Source: an uncultured Chlorobiota bacterium
Lineage (GTDB): Bacteria; Bacteroidota; Bacteroidia; Bacteroidales; JAADGE01
Assembly (NCBI GenBank): GCA_947311265.1
Contig: CAMZKQ010000083.1
Span: 1 to 7,242, forward strand
Direction of reading: 5' to 3'
DNA: 7,242 bases
This document shows positions 7,006 through 7,242 of the stretch, in pieces; the stretch's first letter is position 1, and each line of letters begins with the position of its first letter. The translations under genes were made by a program, and so were the position numbers. The notes beneath the pieces were generated by a model. It did no database searches, was not told where the DNA came from, and worked only from the letters and a program-made list of their open reading frames with translations.

Positions 7006-7025
7006 TTAAAACCGCTAGGTTTTAA
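7006..7025 (-). promoter_or_regulatory. Inverted repeat at the predicted clpB transcription start (operator or mRNA hairpin)
   Basis: Read on the minus strand this is TTAAAACC-TAGC-GGTTTTAA, a perfect 8-bp inverted repeat with a 4-base centre. It starts two bases after the -7 box of the clpB promoter and ends 26 bases before the clpB ATG. It therefore covers the expected +1 and the first part of the leader, a classic repressor position. If transcribed, it would form a hairpin at or near the 5' end of the mRNA. It does not match the HrcA/CIRCE consensus TTAGCACTC-N9-GAGTGCTAA. Confidence 0.55.
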
Positions 7026-7027
7026 GA

Positions 7028-7057
7028 CAAAGATAGTAAATAAAAAGAGTAAACAAA
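7028..7057 (-). promoter_or_regulatory. Bacteroidota-type promoter of clpB
   Basis: On the minus strand TTTG (7054-7057) is followed after 18 bases by TATCTTTG (7028-7035), a perfect TAnnTTTG. This is the best promoter match in the window. Transcription should begin around 7021-7023, giving a clpB leader of roughly 43 bases that includes the inverted repeat at 7006-7025. It looks like a housekeeping (primary sigma) promoter; no sigma-32-like promoter is evident. Confidence 0.72.
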
Positions 7058-7067
7058 TTTTAGAAAA

Positions 7068-7099
7068 TATGAAAAAGACTATTTATTTTTATATTTTTG
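7068..7099 (+). promoter_or_regulatory. Bacteroidota-type promoter of the secreted-protein gene
   Basis: TATTTTTG at 7092-7099 fits TAnnTTTG exactly. The upstream element is weaker: TATG at 7068-7071, 20 bases before it. It is divergent from the clpB promoter, with 10 bases between the two outer elements. The leader before the ATG at 7123 would be short, under 20 bases, and A-rich. The region is very AT-rich, so a chance match is more likely here than for the clpB box. Confidence 0.5.
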
Positions 7100-7122
7100 A
7101 AATTCATTTTAAAAAACGAACC

Positions 7123-7242
7123 ATGAAAAAGAAATTTATTTTATTATTTAGCCTAGCGATTTTGTTTTTTTCGGGCAAGGCAGTAGCACAGGATTTTATT
7201 GATGCTTTTCCTGCTAATATTTTATTTTCGACAGCTACTAGC
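7123..7242 (+). CDS. Secreted protein, N-terminal fragment (3' end outside window)
   Basis: The frame is open from the ATG at 7123 to the right edge, giving the first 40 residues. Residues 1-22 form a clear Sec signal peptide: K2-K4, a hydrophobic core from F5 to F16, then A20-V21-A22 as an A-x-A site before Q23. Cleavage just before Gln is common in Bacteroidota exported proteins. There is no lipobox cysteine, so it is probably periplasmic, outer-membrane or secreted rather than a lipoprotein. The 18 mature residues visible (starting Q-D-F-I-D-A-F-P) are too few to assign a family. The gene diverges from clpB, has its own predicted promoter and an A-rich leader before the start. The start is supported by the signal peptide beginning immediately after it. 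Confidence 0.75.
   Translation, partial: MKKKFILLFSLAILFFSGKAVAQDFIDAFPANILFSTATS

Noticed and set aside
6980..7122. CIRCE/HrcA operator or sigma-32-type promoter upstream of clpB
   Set aside because: No TTAGCACTC-N9-GAGTGCTAA and no sigma-32-like boxes are seen; only the different inverted repeat at 7006-7025.
1..7242. Defence island, mobile element, CRISPR array or tRNA/rRNA gene
   Set aside because: No array of repeats, transposase, terminal inverted repeats, tRNA cloverleaf or rRNA sequence was found; genes are tightly packed housekeeping-type.

Overview
The window looks like an ordinary AT-rich chromosomal segment from a member of the Bacteroidota (Flavobacteriia/Cytophagia-like). The main evidence is a set of promoters of the Bacteroidota type: a TAnnTTTG -7 box preceded by TTG/TTTG 18-22 bases upstream, found in front of four genes. 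A-rich leaders and mostly weak Shine-Dalgarno signals agree with this, as does the resemblance of the proteins to Bacteroidota families. No mobile element, CRISPR array, RNA gene or defence system is visible.

Layout. 1-1150 (+) is the C-terminal half of penicillin-binding protein 1C (pbpC), cut by the left edge. 1242-2180 (+) is a class I SAM-dependent methyltransferase with its own promoter. It runs head-on into truA (2170-2922, -), and the two 3' ends overlap by 11 bp with no terminator. Upstream of truA on the minus strand, and probably in the same transcript, is an unrecognised membrane/helical protein (2933-4063) with a strong promoter. Next is a large clpB (4190-6979, -), also with its own promoter. 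A 143-bp divergent promoter region separates clpB from the start of a secreted-protein gene (7123-7242, +, cut by the right edge).

How the genes work together. There is no obvious single pathway. The window combines cell-wall synthesis (PBP1C), a methyltransferase that may act on a glycan or lipid-linked substrate, tRNA modification (TruA) and protein disaggregation (ClpB). The membrane protein sits between clpB and truA and has no assigned role.

The most notable signals are in and around clpB. (i) A perfect 8-bp inverted repeat lies at the predicted transcription start, where a heat-shock operator or a 5' mRNA hairpin would sit. (ii) The D1 pore loop has lost the usual Lys-Tyr-Arg. (iii) The M-domain motif around E. 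coli Tyr503 is degenerate. (iv) A roughly 70-residue C-terminal extension ends in a cationic, tryptophan-bearing amphipathic helix that resembles a membrane-targeting sequence. Together these suggest a specialised or lineage-specific, possibly membrane-associated, disaggregase. Family comparisons are from memory; no database search was run.
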